Assembly (NCBI RefSeq): GCF_040954645.1
Contig: NC_092806.1
Coordinates: 136,671,697 to 136,735,696 of the forward strand
Length of the DNA stretch: 64,000 bases
Reading direction: 5' to 3'
From: Diabrotica undecimpunctata
Taxonomy: Eukaryota > Arthropoda > Insecta > Coleoptera > Chrysomelidae
The position numbers and the translations under genes are program-made. The notes beneath the pieces were generated by a model. That model worked only from the letters and a program-made list of their open reading frames with translations. It was not told where the DNA came from and ran no database searches. Shown here piece after piece: positions 13,501-28,500 of this stretch; position 1 is the first letter of the stretch, and each line of letters starts with the position of its first letter.

Positions 13501-16500
13501 AAAGGACTGTAAATGGTTTTCCCTTTTACTCCATACCATTCGAAAGTAATATATATTCATCACTAGAAAACTTAGCCATCTCAATTTCGACCAAAAGTGG
13601 ACTATGATTGTTTTCCCCCCGACTCCTCAATTGGAAACAATCAGCAAATATTTTTAATTCAATTCATAGTAATTAATTTTTAACATAAATTTTATTTCGA
13701 TCATTTATTTTTTAAATAAAATACGCTGCTCGTGACGTATATGGATTTTTTCTTAATATGATGATATAAGGTTGTCTGAGAAAAAATGGTCGCAAATTAG
13801 GGTTGCCAGCTGTGAAAAACTCGAGATATCAAAGATAAAGTAAAAGACAGCTAGCGCTCAACGCCACTGGTTTGAAGGGTCAGTTATGTGAGTTTTTAAA
13901 GCATGCGTCGATACATATAATATACATATTATAACTTGTCAAACCACGTAATAAAATACCTTGCTTTCCAATAAGTTATTTCACCGCATGAAATATTTTT
14001 AAAAATTATTGTATATAAAAGTCACTTAACTAACAATTAAAACTAAAAACTATAATAATTAAAAAAGAAACAAATTTTATTGTACTATTCAAAGATTTGG
14101 ACTAGAAACAACCTGAACGAAGAGCTGCCAAAGAATGAAATTTAACTGCTGAAACTTTTAGGATGATTAGTACAACTTATTTCAGATCTAAACTTGTGTT
14201 CTGCGTCGATATGACTGATAGCTATTTAGAAAATTCATTATCCTCTAACAAGATTTTATTTCTTCGAATGTGTGCGATAATAGAATTTCTAACTGACTAT
14301 ACAAAATACGTTTAGGATTATTTTGTGTTACTTCACGTGTTGTCTCTAATAACAGTCTCCTCCATGAAACAATTTCATCTTTTCCGGCCAATAGATGTTT
14401 CCTAGTTCTGTTTGAGTATCAAAACTTCGGTTCTATTACTGTTCTTTTTAATAATCGAACAGATTTTGTTGTAAAATATCCTTTTTACATTTTCCATTTT
14501 ATTTTGTTTTTATTAGTATTCAGTTTTTAAAATTTCACATTAAAATTCATCTAATAACACTTTTTCTAGTATCTGGTTTATTATTTTTTCATTTCCTCGC
14601 CATTTTCCATTGACATATTGGAGCTTCTGTCACGAATGCCTTTAAGTGGGAATTCTTGTTGTCAGATAGCGGTTTTTGTTAAATTCCGAAATATCATACC
14701 AAATGATATTTTTAGATCTTTGCAGATAACTTGGCAACGTATTATTCATGTTGATTGTATTATCTCGTTATTTATCTCAATAATATTTTAGGCCACTTAC
14801 AAAAAATTGTTTTGTCAATTTTAAGTGACGTCACTGACAACTATTTCTTACTTTGCAAATATACGTCTTATTACAATACAATAAAAAACCAATATTGACA
14901 TCAAACATTTGAGTATTTAACGGGAACTAATTATTTTCATCTTGATAACGTCTAATTGGCGCGTTTGCCTGTCTCAATTAATACCAGATAAATAGGCCTA
15001 GGAGTTTACATTGATTGACCCAACTAAAACCCTAATTCTATACCAAACACATGTATATAATTTATGTATAGTTACCTCTCTAGTATTCACTTTAAATATT
15101 TTCAGGTTGCTCAAAGTCGCACCGGTAACTGGCAACGCTTCTGCATAAAGGAAGAAGATGTAATCCAGTTCTTGATACGTATCAGTTTTCTTTTGGATGA
15201 TGGTGTTGCACCTACTGTCCTACAGCTTCTTCAAAGCGCAATAGTAGTTAATTCGCCGGCGAAGAAGCCCGATCCATCGAAAACAACGTCCAGGAAAGAT
15301 CGAGAAAAGTCTGATGATTCAAGTACCGAAGCCGTGTTTGAAGAATCTAACTCTGTAATTTTAGTTGAGCAGATCACGAAGCATATATCCAAAGAAGTGT
15401 TTGCTCGTTTTATAAAGACATTTATGCTAGAAACTAACATAACTTCTGTAAGATGGCAGGCGCATGCTTTAACACTAGCCATTTATAAAAACTGTAAGCC
15501 TAAAGATCAAGAAGCCATATTAGATCTTTTATGGCAATTATGGCCATTACTACCAGCTTATGGTAGAAAAGCTGCCCAGTTCGTCGATTTACTTGGTTAT
15601 TTTTCACTGAGATATACGGAGAAGGTCGAGGGTGTTGATGCTATTCCCGAATATGTCGAACGAGCGTTCAGTGTTCTTAAAGCTCAGAACGAAATGTTGG
15701 CGCACCATCCAAATGCTAATCTATATGCTCATATGGGCCAATTTGTAGATCTTGACGGATATTATTTGGAATCAGAACCATGCCTTGTTTGTAACAATCC
15801 AGAAGTTTCGTTTACTGTCATTAAATTAAGTTCAATTAAGATTGACTCAAAATTCACAACAACTACACAAATTGTAAAGCTACTCTCAAGTCACACAATT
15901 AGTAAAATCACTATAAGAATAGCAGATTTAAAACGAACAAAGATGGTTAGAACGGTAAATATTTACTACAATAATAGATCTGTACAGGCAGTAGTTGAGC
16001 TTAAAAATAAACCTGCACTATGGCATAAAGCTAAGAAGGTTACTTTACAATCTGGACAAACTGAAGTAAAAATTGAATTTCCTCTACCAATAGTAGCCTG
16101 CAATTTAATGGTAGAGTACGCAGATTTTTATGAGAACATCCAGGCTTCATCTGAAACATTACAGTGCCCAAGATGTAGTGCCTCGGTGCCGGCTAACCCA
16201 GGAGTATGTGCAAACTGTGGTGAAAACGTTTTCCAATGTCATAAATGCCGTGCTATCAACTACGATGAAAAAGATCCTTTCCTCTGCCACGCATGTGGAT
16301 TCTGTAAATATGCAAAGTTCGACTTTAGCTTACTGGCAAAACCTTGTTGTGCTGTAGAGCCTATAGAAAGCGACGAAGATCGCAAAAAGACGGTTTCTAG
16401 TATAAATTCTTTATTGGAAAAAGCCGACAGAGTTTACAAACAACTCATCGCCAACAAACCTACTTTGGAATCGCTAGTTCTTAAAATTACAGAGCACAGA

Positions 16501-19500
16501 CCCGATAAAAAAGAAGATGCTGCTTCGACTTCCTCGGCACCGTCGGCAGCTGGTGGTGCGGCGGCAGCTGCTGGTGCTGGAGCTCAGTTGAAAGTAAACA
16601 AAACTATACAAATGCTCGCTCAACAATACTGTAATGAATGCAAGACTTCATTTGAGGAGCTCAGCAAAATTATACAGAAGGTATTGGTGTCGCGAAAAGA
16701 ATTGGTGGCTTATGACAGGAAGCACAGGTGAGATGATTTTAATTTTTTTATTATAAAATATAGAAATTCATTTTATATAATGTTTTTAAAAGATTAGAAA
16801 TCTACGAAATGAAAAATTCTGTAAAAATTGTTCAAGTTGCTGGCTATACCTTCTGGACTAGTCTCGCTTTCTTTCAGGTGTGGTAGCAACGCATTTGTTC
16901 CATGCTTGTAATGCTAGGGTTATATCGGCCATACTCGGTCTCAACGGTTCGTTAATTTCTGACAGGGTGTACCGCGTAGTTCTATAGACCACTCGAGAAG
17001 GCGAGGTTGACATTTGGTTTGTGATGTCTGTTTAACCTCTTTGACCCCTGTAATGAATAATGTATGGTTGAAAAACCTGGACTTTTTACTATTTTTCGAC
17101 ATACTCACGATTTAGGTGGATCAATTTTTTCATGCGGTGTTCTTATGGTTGGTATATATAACGGCACATAATATATTATTATCCCACAAGTGTATCAGTT
17201 ACTTATGGGTCTCTTCTTTATTTTTTAACTTTTCGTCGTTGAGACATATGCCCCACCGAAATGTGACTTAAACCCAGGAAATATACGATAGTCACTAGGT
17301 ACTAGTTCCGAGATATAGGTGGCGTATTCGACAATGCCTAATCTAAATTTGGCGAGATTTTCTGTTGTCCAGTTGGTATAGAGATAAACGTTGTAATGAA
17401 AACACATTCTCTTCGGTAGCATGTCTTTCTTTGTTTTAAATTGCATAACAAAGTCTCATAATGACGATGTAGGTTTATTGTTGTTCCAGTAAGCATAAAC
17501 TCATACAATTAAACTTGTCTGACTAAAAAACACTGAGCCAGAAGACAATATGTGTTTGACATATTTGAACTTTTTGAATTTAACGACGAGGTTTCGTTTC
17601 TGATAAATGGAAATTTTAAACCCGTTTAGGAACAGTCCTTTTTGTGATATTCAGTGAGCATTTAGGGAAATCAGTTGTCTGATATCTTATGATACTGTAA
17701 TTCTTGTCAGTGACTCCAATGGTAATATCAGAGACCGTTTGGTACAAACTCATATACGAATCATCACCGCTTTAAGGAACTCCACGACGAACAACTGCTC
17801 GGTTAAGACTGTGAGTCGTAGCCAGCTTGGAGTGATCTCAGTTGTCGGACTGCACATCTACATATACCTTTGTCTTTATGAGTCATAAATTGTGATTTTT
17901 TCTTCTTAATTGAAGTGTTTATATGACCTATGATTTGATTCCTCATTTTATAATCATTTTTTTTGTGTACTTAATACCTATCATAATGCTTATCTTTTCT
18001 CATTGTCTGTTTAACTTTATTAACGACTTTCTAAAATGTAATCGATGATTAGTTTTAAAGGATACGATTTTAAGTATTAGATATTTACAAAATTATCTTT
18101 AAAATATTTACAGAGATATGGAATTGCCGAAATCTACACCGGTCCTTAGCGAAAATCTAGGCAATTTCCCTTGCGTTAGCAATCGTTGTTACGGTTGTTC
18201 CACCGCTGCCACAGAACACTGCTTGACTTTGCTAAGAGCATTAGCACATAATCCTACAACCAGACAAGTTTTATGTTCACAAGGACTCATCCAAGAACTA
18301 GGTAAGTTTTTTAATTCTTGAACATATTTAAGCGTGGATTGATTTTTAAACATTTAGATAAGCTTTTGTCAATTTGTAGAGGACGATTGCGCCGATGGTA
18401 CCTGCTATAATCCGGTGTCAATAAAAGGTCCTTTAAGCTATGGACATGATTGCGCCGGCAACACATTTAATCCTTCCTTCCTTCTCTATCCTTTATCCTT
18501 CGTAAGGATGTGGTGACGTTATGGTATTTGACGAATGGTTGCTATCCATTCTTCTCTCTCCTGGGCGCGGTGTGCTGCCTCAGACAGAGAGTAACCGGTA
18601 GCGCACTTTATTTGGTCTGACCATCGGAGTGGCGATCTTCCTCGAGTTCTTTTACCATCTACCTTGCCTTCAACCACCAACCTCTCCATGCCTTCCATTC
18701 GTCTGGTAATGTGTCCAAAGTACCTCAATATATTTTGGTTGATGATTGTGGTAAGCCTAGTATTGATGTCGAGTTCTGTCAATATTGAGACATTTGTGCG
18801 ATGTGCTGTCCAGGGTATGCGCATCATTCTACGATATACCCACATTTCAAAGGCGATTATACGTCGTGAGTCGGACTTTTTAATGGTCCAAGTTTCTGAC
18901 GCATAGGTAGCGATAGGAAAGATAAGCGTCCTTACTAGGCGCAGTTTCGTGTTCTTGGTTATGTCCGTATCTTTCCAGATTTTAGTAAGTTTGACCGTTG
19001 CTGATCTGGCCCGTGTAAGGCGTCGACGTATCTCTTCTTCGCATCCACCATTGTCTAATCCGTATCCTCTAGTAATATCAGCTACTTTTCTTTGTCGATT
19101 TTTGCATTAAAGTCGACTAGTATAATGTTGATGTGGTGTTTCTTATAAATCTTTAAAAGTAAAACTATCTACTATATTTAATGCGAATTAGCCACAATTT
19201 TAAATGAAGAAACGGGTATTTTGACGGTTCGGTTTCCACTTCAGAAATCGCCTTCAAAGTATAATAATAATAATCTCACAAAATACAAAATGTTTCTGAA
19301 GGAAAAATCGAAATATATTTTCAATTAAAACTGTAGTTAATTGTCATTAAATATATAACAGCCTATTTTTGCATTGTTACATTAGCGTATATAGCACTAA
19401 ATACTTTTTTATGTGTAAAACTTCAGTTTCGTTAATTTTTTAGTATGGAACAATCTAAGAAATGGAAGCATTCACAGTCAAGAGGAGGTCAGACAATTAC

Positions 19501-22500
19501 TTTGCGTTCTGACTAAGGATAACAGGAGTGCCACGGAAGAACTCTGCAATCTTTTAATGGAGAGAATAAGTTTGAGCTTGAACGGCCACATCAGTTCTGC
19601 GGACTTGGGTATTTCTTTTTATATTATATCATACACCTCTGCATTTTTTTGTGTTAGGCCTTTTTGTAAAATGGTTATAAATGTGATTATAGGGTAAGTA
19701 GTACCTCATTTGAAAGATCTTATATTACCCGATATGTATTTCGATGTTTCTGCGATTCTGTCACGCAGTTTCAAAACGGTAATGATTTAATGTTAAATAG
19801 CGACAGTGTGCGAAAAATATGAACTACTTCTAATAATTTGGTATTCTTAAGCTTGTATGGAAAACGCTCGAGCATCGAAATTAATTTTTCCAGTTAATCA
19901 CATACTTCTGTCATTTATTTTTCTATTGACATCTGTCAAAAATGACGTTAACGATATTTTCTTGAACGATAATTTGAAAAATCGTATAGAAGTTATATAT
20001 TGCGTGACACAAGAGCTTTAAAAATTATCTATTACGTGTCGTCTTCTTCATAAAGTGCCCTGAACGTCAGCAACAATACTGACAAATCTTTCCTTATCCT
20101 GTACGGCTCTCAATAAGGATTAAATATAAATACTTAGGCCATGAAATCCAAATTGCTAGGGAAAACCAAACTGCTGAACTGTAAAGAAGAATCACTTTAG
20201 CATGGGCCGCATATGAAGCTCTATCTTCAAGAACACCAACAGAGTTGGACTGACTCTCACAGAGTTAGAAACAAAGAAATAAGGACAAGTGCACAGATGT
20301 CACAGAGCGTATAGCATGGCTGAAGTGGAATTGGGCGGGCCAGAATGAAAGGCGGCCGCTGGACCCAAAAAAATTTAAGCGTGGAGACCACGAACTGACA
20401 GAAGAAGCAGAGGTAGACCACCTACACGATCACGATGGACAGACGACGTCAAAAGAATCGCTGGGAATTGACTGCAGGAAACAAGACCGACAGAACTGGA
20501 AAAAAATTAGGGAAGGCCTATGTTCAACTTTGGACGCAGGAGGCTGGAATGTTAAAAAGTTCTCTTCACATGTCATATATTGTTATTTAAATCAATCTCG
20601 ATGACGTCATGTTTTTGACAGATGTCAATAAACGAACAAAAGTTTTCTATCAGTATTTGGAAAGTTTGAAAAATTATTTGACCCGTGCGAATGTTTTCGA
20701 TAAAATCAGAAAACTACCGAAACATTAGGAGTAGATCATACTTTTTCTACCCTGTTTTCATTAAACGATCGGTATTTTGAAACTGTCAGACCGAATCATA
20801 TAAAAATTTTAAAACTTACTAAACGAAACAAGAGTTTTCAAATGAGGTTATTACCTGCCATATAATTTTATTTTATGGCAATAATACACCGTAAAAACAA
20901 TTTTTAGCGAACTTTAGGCATGCGCTGTATAAACTATTGCTATTTTTTTAATTTGGAAGTGTTATAGATTATCTATTATGTTATAGGCATATACTGCCTT
21001 ATAGTAATACTTCCTTGCAATCAAGTTAAATACATTACGAACTCTTTTTTATTAAAAAAAAATGTAAATTATAATTAGTTAATTTTTTAAATTATACATT
21101 AATTATGTACGCATGTTTAGGTACGAGTGTTCGGCATGAAATTGCTCTCTTGGCAGCGATGGTTCAAAAAGAAGATGACTGTTGGGAACTTAAACTCAGA
21201 TGTATGATGAATCTATTTCTGAAAGCATGTGAGGGATCGAGAAGTCCCTTGGTAATGGAATCTATCATTTTACCATGTTTAAAAATATTGCAAAGTTTAA
21301 TGAAAGTTCCGGAACCTGGTTCTAAGAAAACTAAGGTAATTTTTTGATAATATTTGTTACAAATTTTATTTAATCGTCAATGTTTTTATCTCCTCATTTA
21401 ATTTTTTTATTCGATGGTAATTTGCAACGTATTCGGTTACCTTATTTTCGGTCATCTGAAAACATGATAATAAATCCCCCTTTTGAAGTTAATCTTATAC
21501 CTTTTACACGCACTAAATACAGTTGTTGTTTCAACAAAATTTTTTGAATCTTATGCTTGAACTTATATAAAGTTTTATAACTGATATTATTAGTTATATT
21601 ACTACAGATATAGTAAATTTATTCTTGTACTTTAGGAAAAACCAACGCCTGCCTTGCAACTAAGCGTACAACTTGAATCTCCATACGGTGCAATGGTTGA
21701 CCTTAATAAATTTTTGGATAAAGATGATGCTCATACTTTTAATGGTTGGAAATCAAGATTCCCTAAGACACAAGAGGGCTCTGCCGCGGCTAAACTCAGC
21801 AAAGATGAGGTGAGTAGTGCAAAAGTATACCAACTTTTTTTTGTCTTTTTACTTTTTTTTATCTGTTCATTTACATCTGTTATTGTTCTTTTAATAATTC
21901 TGTTTCCAATACTTAAGAGCGTCGGCGCAAAATTTCGGGCCAATGCTTTTTAAATGCATTCATTTTTTTCAAATCCTGAGAAAACTAATAAGTATTTTTG
22001 AAAAATTTAAACGCAGAATGAAAGATTACATTATTACCGAGGGCCGAAAGTCCCTTAGAATAAACAAAAAGTTTCTTTTGAATGGGATATTTGAAATTAA
22101 AAATCACACTTAATTTTCTATTCTTTTTCAACCCTATAACTTACTAAAATAAACATTATAGAAGTTTTCAGGGACTTTCGGCCCTCGGTAATAATGTAAT
22201 CTTTTATTCTACGTTTAAATTTTTCAAAAATACTTATTAGTTTTCTCAGGATTCGAAAAAAATGAATGCATTTAAAAAGCATTGGCCCGAAATTTTTGCG
22301 CCTACGCTCTTAATAAATTATAGGTTGATTATACATGCAAATAAATTTAAAGCATTTTAATAGGCGTATATTCGAAGTTACCTACTTCTATGTACATAGC
22401 TTGAAATGACAACAACGTGTATGTGTGGAGTGATATGTCATGGTACATAAATTAGTTGAATTGTACCATGACTTCATTATCACCCCACACATAATTTATC

Positions 22501-25500
22501 TTAAAATTGAATTACATCTAGATTACCTGTTGTTTCTTTAATATTTTCACTGTCACACTAATATTTTTAATTTCACACTTTTAAACAAAGTATATTAATT
22601 TCTTTAATTAAAAAAAAGTGTTTCGCTAATTTTCTGTACTACCATATTTGTATTTCGACCATTTATTCACGATTCTTTTTATTGATTACAGAACAGAAGA
22701 TACTATTTGGCTGAGAAATACTGGCGCAAATGGAGAAGACACATTAAGAACTTATATATCCGCGACGGGCTTAACTTCGACGATACCTCATGGCTCAAAG
22801 CCGTCATTTTCAACTCAAGTTCTCGATTGGCCCGACAAGTCGCATGTAATATCATAGAAATCATGTGCAGCAGTTTCGAACGCAAGCGCGATATGCTCGA
22901 TCTGCTAACTCATTTCCTAGCAGAATTAAATACTGCAGGCGAAAGTTCTGCCGAGTTTCTTGCCATTTACCAGGAACTTATCGCGGAAACGCCTTGGAAG
23001 CAATATTTAACTGTAAACGGCGTACTTACAGTCCTGGCGCATCTTATTACCATTGAGATAGAACAACTTCACAGGCTCGAAGAAACAACTTTGACATCAG
23101 ATCTTGCACAAGGATATGCATTGAATCAGATAACGGAGTTGCTGTCTTATTTCTTAGATGACGTTGCTATTAGAAGACAATACAAAAGCAGACTTGTTGG
23201 AGCGGTATTGAATGGATACCTGTCCTTAAGGAGGCTTGTTGTACAGAGAACTAGGTTGATAGATGATACTCAGGAAAAATTATTGGAACTATTAGAAGAA
23301 ATGACTACAGGTAACATATTAAGCTTGTTTTTATTCTTTTTTATGTACTCTATTCGTCAAAGGGGTACACTGGGTTCTCTGTCCACATATATTTTTTTAT
23401 TTGATATTAACGTGTCTCGGTTAGTTGGGTTCATTGACACGAACTGAGTTTATAACAAGTGTTAGAATTATTATAAATATACAGTTACAGGTTAATATAA
23501 TATGATTTACCTAATATAATAAATAATAAACTACATATCAATATCGACGTTCGAAATCCATTCTATCGCCGTCAGGGATGCTTTCACGAAGTCGGACCAA
23601 TTCTCTGTATATGCTCGTAAGAGACATTCGCTTTTCCCTCTTCGTGGAGCGAATTTACACACCTTTTTTTTTTCGTCTTTATACGGGGGGGGGGGGGGGT
23701 CTGGAATCTTCAACTAACTTTAGTGCAGGATTCGTTCTTCGTACTCCCGCCGATAGTTCCCGAGGTACTTTAAAATGCCCTCTCGTCTCCGAGACTACGC
23801 CGAACGCCTACCTGCTAAACCAGACCCTCCTCTGTCATCCAGCGATCCGGAAGCGCAATGGCCGCTGTAAGGCCGGCATCACTTCCGAATCACTACCTTT
23901 ATTCATTCATTCTCCATTCATACACATCCACACTATATTCATCAGCAAGGAGGTTCCCTTTCTCGTTCCAGGTAGCGCGTAGAAGACACTCATCGCTCCT
24001 AGTTCGGCATTATTTCCCGATGGGCATTTCCTCCTTCCCCACAGTCTGACTCACGCATTCCAACTCATACAGTGTGACCCACTTTTCTAGCTTCACCTTT
24101 CAGCATCATTCACTCTCACCTTTAGCGTTGGTTTAGTAGTCTTTCTTCCTCCATTCTTCTCTTCTTCTATTCTTCTTCCTCACATTTAGCTGTGTATGTT
24201 AGTCCAAACTAATTTATTTTCAATCATTCTCTCAATCATTTCTCTCACTGTAACAAAATTCACACCTGTCTCTCTCTCCATTCTGTTCCTTTCCACTATC
24301 CATCTGCTGCAATCTAACATCGTATGTGTCACAGTGTCCGAGTATCCACAGTATAGGCATTCATCTGTATCAGCCTTTCCGATCCTATAGAGGTAGGCCC
24401 TAAAAAACCCGTGTCCTGTGAGCACCTGCGTCAGGAAATAATCCAGTCGCCTGTGGCCACAGTCCACCCAATCTCTTATGTTCGGGATCAGCATTTTCGT
24501 CCACTGTGTCACATCTTCCGTGTTGTTCCATTCTTCTTGCCTTCTTTCAAATGACCTTTCCCTTTCCTGTCTTTTTTCGGCCACAGTAAGGTTTGGTCCT
24601 CCAACGCCAACCACGCCTCCAACGACGCCGCCTGCGTTTCGAACCCGGTATTTGAGATCTGGCTCATCCCGGGCCACTACCAGTACAGCGAGGTCATCCG
24701 CGAATGCGAAGGGGGTTGTACCCTCTCCGTATTCACAGTGCATAACCCCGTTATATGCCAGATTCCATAGCGTCGGGCCCAAGACAGATCCCTGGGGTAC
24801 CCCGGCCGTCACGTCCACGATCGTGCCCTTTTCCACCATAATCCTTCTCTCGGACAGATACTCCGCCACCACATTCATCAGGTAACCAGGACATTCTCTC
24901 TCCTTCATTGCCTTCATTACCTCGTTCCACTGCAACGTATTGAATGCATTCTTAACATCAAACAACAGCAGAGCCGTCCAGCGATGTTCATCCCCTCTGT
25001 TGTGCAATGCTTCGAGTACACTCATGATTGCATCAATCGTGCTTTTCCCTTTACAAAAACCAAATTGCCTCCTTGATAAACTACCTGACCTCTCAATCAT
25101 GTCGTCTATGCGTACTCGCAGCATCCTTTCATACAATTTACACACCTGGCAGGTGCGCACTCGATTGGATGCGGACCGTTGTTTACGATTTAATTTCATG
25201 CAGGTGATATTGCAGGTGTAGCCTTCAAACCAGGTCTGTGGTTGGTTATTTGTCTGTAGGTTCCAATCGAGATTCCAAAGTTGTGTAGAATCATAGTTAT
25301 TGTTTTGAAGTTGTTCAGCTGCGCGTGTGGCTGATTTTCTTGATTTTAATCTAGTACAACACAGCTGTGGTAATTCTTCTTAATTTGGTAATTCTGGTTT
25401 GGCTTCAATCTTTCTAAATACACAGGGTTAATACAAACAGTTAGTAAATTAACTATGCAGGTAACAAAGAATAAATTAACAGTCAGTTCACTAGTTTAAA

Positions 25501-28500
25501 TTAATTTGAGTAAATGTGTCTAAATGTATGTAAATCGATTCGGGAAATTGGGAATAGTTTTTAGATTTCCTTTCAGGTTATGTATTCTTTTAGTAGGAGC
25601 AAAATAATGACAGTCCACTAGCACGTCCCGTTTAACGAAAAGAAGAGTATTGCAGTGCTGGCATACTGGGGGATTGTCAGACGTCATTAGGTAGCCGTGA
25701 ATGAGATGTATATATATATATACAAGGATTTCCACAGTTTTCACTGTATTCCTTCACTCAACCGTTTTCTCCAATTTTTCCTGTTTAGCCAGTCCCCTTC
25801 CTGTAGGTTTCTTCTACTCATTGCTTCGTCCACTTCATCTCTGAAAGATCTTCGGGGTCTGCCTCTCTTTCTTCTTCCTATCGGGCTCCACTCTGTTATT
25901 CTATTTATCCACCGATTTTGGTCTGCTCTTCTGACATGTCCGTACCAGGTTAACCTCTTCTGTTCGATGTAGTCTATTATGTCGGAGTTCATTCCCATTC
26001 TCCTCTTAATCTCCATGTTATTTATTCTATCTCTTCTTGTTACTCTGCAGCTTCTCCTTAGGCGAATCCTTCGAAGTTGGCGAATAAATTATTTTCTTTT
26101 ATATTCATTGGTGTCTTTATGAAGCGAGACATTTTGGGTTGAACTTTGTTTAACTTAGTTTTTATTTTACTGGTCTCTCCATAACCGAAGTATTTTTTGT
26201 TTGATCACTCCCTTTAGATCTGTGTGGGTTTGTACTTCGTGGTTAATTGAGTAAGAAGAACATACTGCTTTAGCAGCTTGGTCTAGAGTGTTGGTCAAAT
26301 TTTGGAGTCTTTTTGAATTAGCACTTAGCACTAGGTTACAATGAGACTGAAGATTAACGTTGATATTCTTTATAACCAACTACATTCTTAACGACGTTAT
26401 CACTCATTTGGTTGTATATTCTGATTTTTGCTGTGAGGTCGTAATACTGGCTGCTGATTATTTTAAGGTCTCTGTCATTGAGACCAGTGTTCACTAATAT
26501 AAGTACAGTCCTCTCTCTCTATAACGATATGCAAGGGACCGGGAATTTTCATCGTTATAAGGAGAGATCGTTATACACAGAGAGAGACAAAATTCGGTAC
26601 TGTAATATTAATAATACTGTACTAAATAACCTATTTTAATTTAAAAAATTTATCAAAACGAATATAAATGAATTAACACTGTATTGTATTCCACATAGAT
26701 TTATTAACGAATAATATAAGCAATACAGTATAAAAAAATGAATGTACAATTAAAACATGTGTACTGTACAATAACAAAATAATATGCTACTGTAAAATTT
26801 ATTTAGCCTACATTACTAAAAAAGTCTCAGCATAAATCACTCAAAAGCACTCATATCGTCTTCCTGGTGGATGAAGAATCGATGCAGTACTTTTGCCGCA
26901 TCCAATGCCTGCTGAGTGGTCGGAGCTGGTTCTGGCTCTACTTTCACTTCCGGATCACTGTTTTTTTCTACACGAACTGCTTGTAGGATGTCCTCGTCAA
27001 AAAGTCCAGGTATTGTAGCTAGATTTTCATCAACTTCTTCAAAATCTGTTAGCTCTTCCGGTCCGTAGGTGATAGTAAGTTTAATCTGTCTGGCCCAAAC
27101 ATTTAATGGCAGGTCATCTTCACCATCAGTCAATCCTTGATCTTCCAGCCATTCTGCATGTTTGAAGGAATGTTTTATTGTATTGCTCGTTACCTCGCCC
27201 CAGGATTTACTAATTATTAGGATGGCGTCAAGAATGTTAGTTTAAGATCGTTATTGTTTTCAATAAATTCCATCAAAGTCTTCTCGGTAATGGCTTTTCT
27301 AACTCTTGATGACACTTTGGTCCATGGGCTGAAGGACACTCGTTATGTTTGCTGGCAGAAAACAAAGTTCAATGTTTTTAAGGTCGCACAGTACATAATG
27401 AGCAGGACAATTATTGTCTACAAGCAGAAGAATTTTTTTCCCTTTAAACTCGATATCCCACTTTCTTATCGCTTCTTCAAAAATTTCCGAAGTCACCACG
27501 CACTCTTGTTTGCTTTATAGGTCACCGTTAGATTTTTTATGTTTTTTAAGCAACGTGGGTTTTTCAACTTCTCTATCACTAACAATTTTTGCATCACCAA
27601 ACCTGTCATGTTAGCGGCTACTAAAAATATAATGCGTTCCTTAGAGAGCTTTCCACCAACGCACTTTTCCGATTTAAATTTTTAAGTTCTGTTTGGTGTC
27701 ATTTTAAAAAACAGTCCAGTCTCATCAGCATTGAAAATGTCGTCTGTCACATATCGTGCCTTCAGTCCAGGCCACACGTTTTCTAGCCAATCATCCGTTA
27801 CGTTTGTGTTAACATCGCGAGCCTCTCCGCTGATTTGCCTGTAGTTAATCTTGTGCCGCAGCTTTCACTTGTTCAGCCAACCCTCAGATCCCTTGAAATA
27901 CTAAATTCCAAGCTCAGTTGCAAAAAACCCAAGCTTTTGTGTTAATCACAGGCTCGGAAAGTGGAATATGGTTCATACGCTGCTACTGGAACCACTGAAG
28001 CATAGCGTGATCTAAATCTTCGTTCTGAGGTTTCCGCAACTTCTTCCTGCTACCGCTCTCCATCTCCGCTTCAAGACATCTTTTCTGTCCTTCCATATCG
28101 TAGCCATAGTTAAATGAGACAGCCCTGTACAGCGAACGACATCAGATTGCTTTTCACCTTTCTCTATTACTCGAGTTATCGATAACTTTTCCTCCCCGAG
28201 AACACTTTACGCTTTTTCGAAAACATGTTGACTGTTGACACTTTGAGACACAACTCAAACTGGGAATGAAAAGTCGTCAATAGATGACAGAATCTGAGCG
28301 ATAACAGTTAGGCACGCCACCCGAACAATAAAAACGAGTCACTTAACCCTCTGATAAGAATGAGTAGAATGGGTGGCCGCATTCCTTAAGCGCAAAACAA
28401 AATAACTGCTGGACAATGACTTTGCCACTTGTGACTCAGGTAGTCTGAACTTTAAACACAATAACACATTTGTCATCGACTATTGAACGTTGAAAAGTCA

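Larger units (their letters stand above)
19693..20863. mobile_element. Long-TIR DNA element with LINE debris inside
   Basis: Left end GGGTAAGTAGTACCTCATTT matches the reverse complement of the right end (GGCAGGTAATAACCTCATTT). Weaker similarity continues about 300 bases inward, including a shared GACATCTGTCAAAAA block near 19931 and, inverted, near 20620. TATA-type flanks lie on both sides. LINE fragments occupy roughly 20030-20550 between the arms. No transposase was seen; superfamily unknown. Confidence 0.65.

Noticed and set aside
21654..21953. Longer reading of exon 15 into the intron
   Set aside because: The GTGAGT donor at 21810 and the conserved continuation in exon 16 show the extra 48 codons are intronic.
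23578..23982. Open frame on the + strand opposite the R1-like LINE 3' region
   Set aside because: Chance frame in G+C-richer antisense sequence; no recognisable domain.
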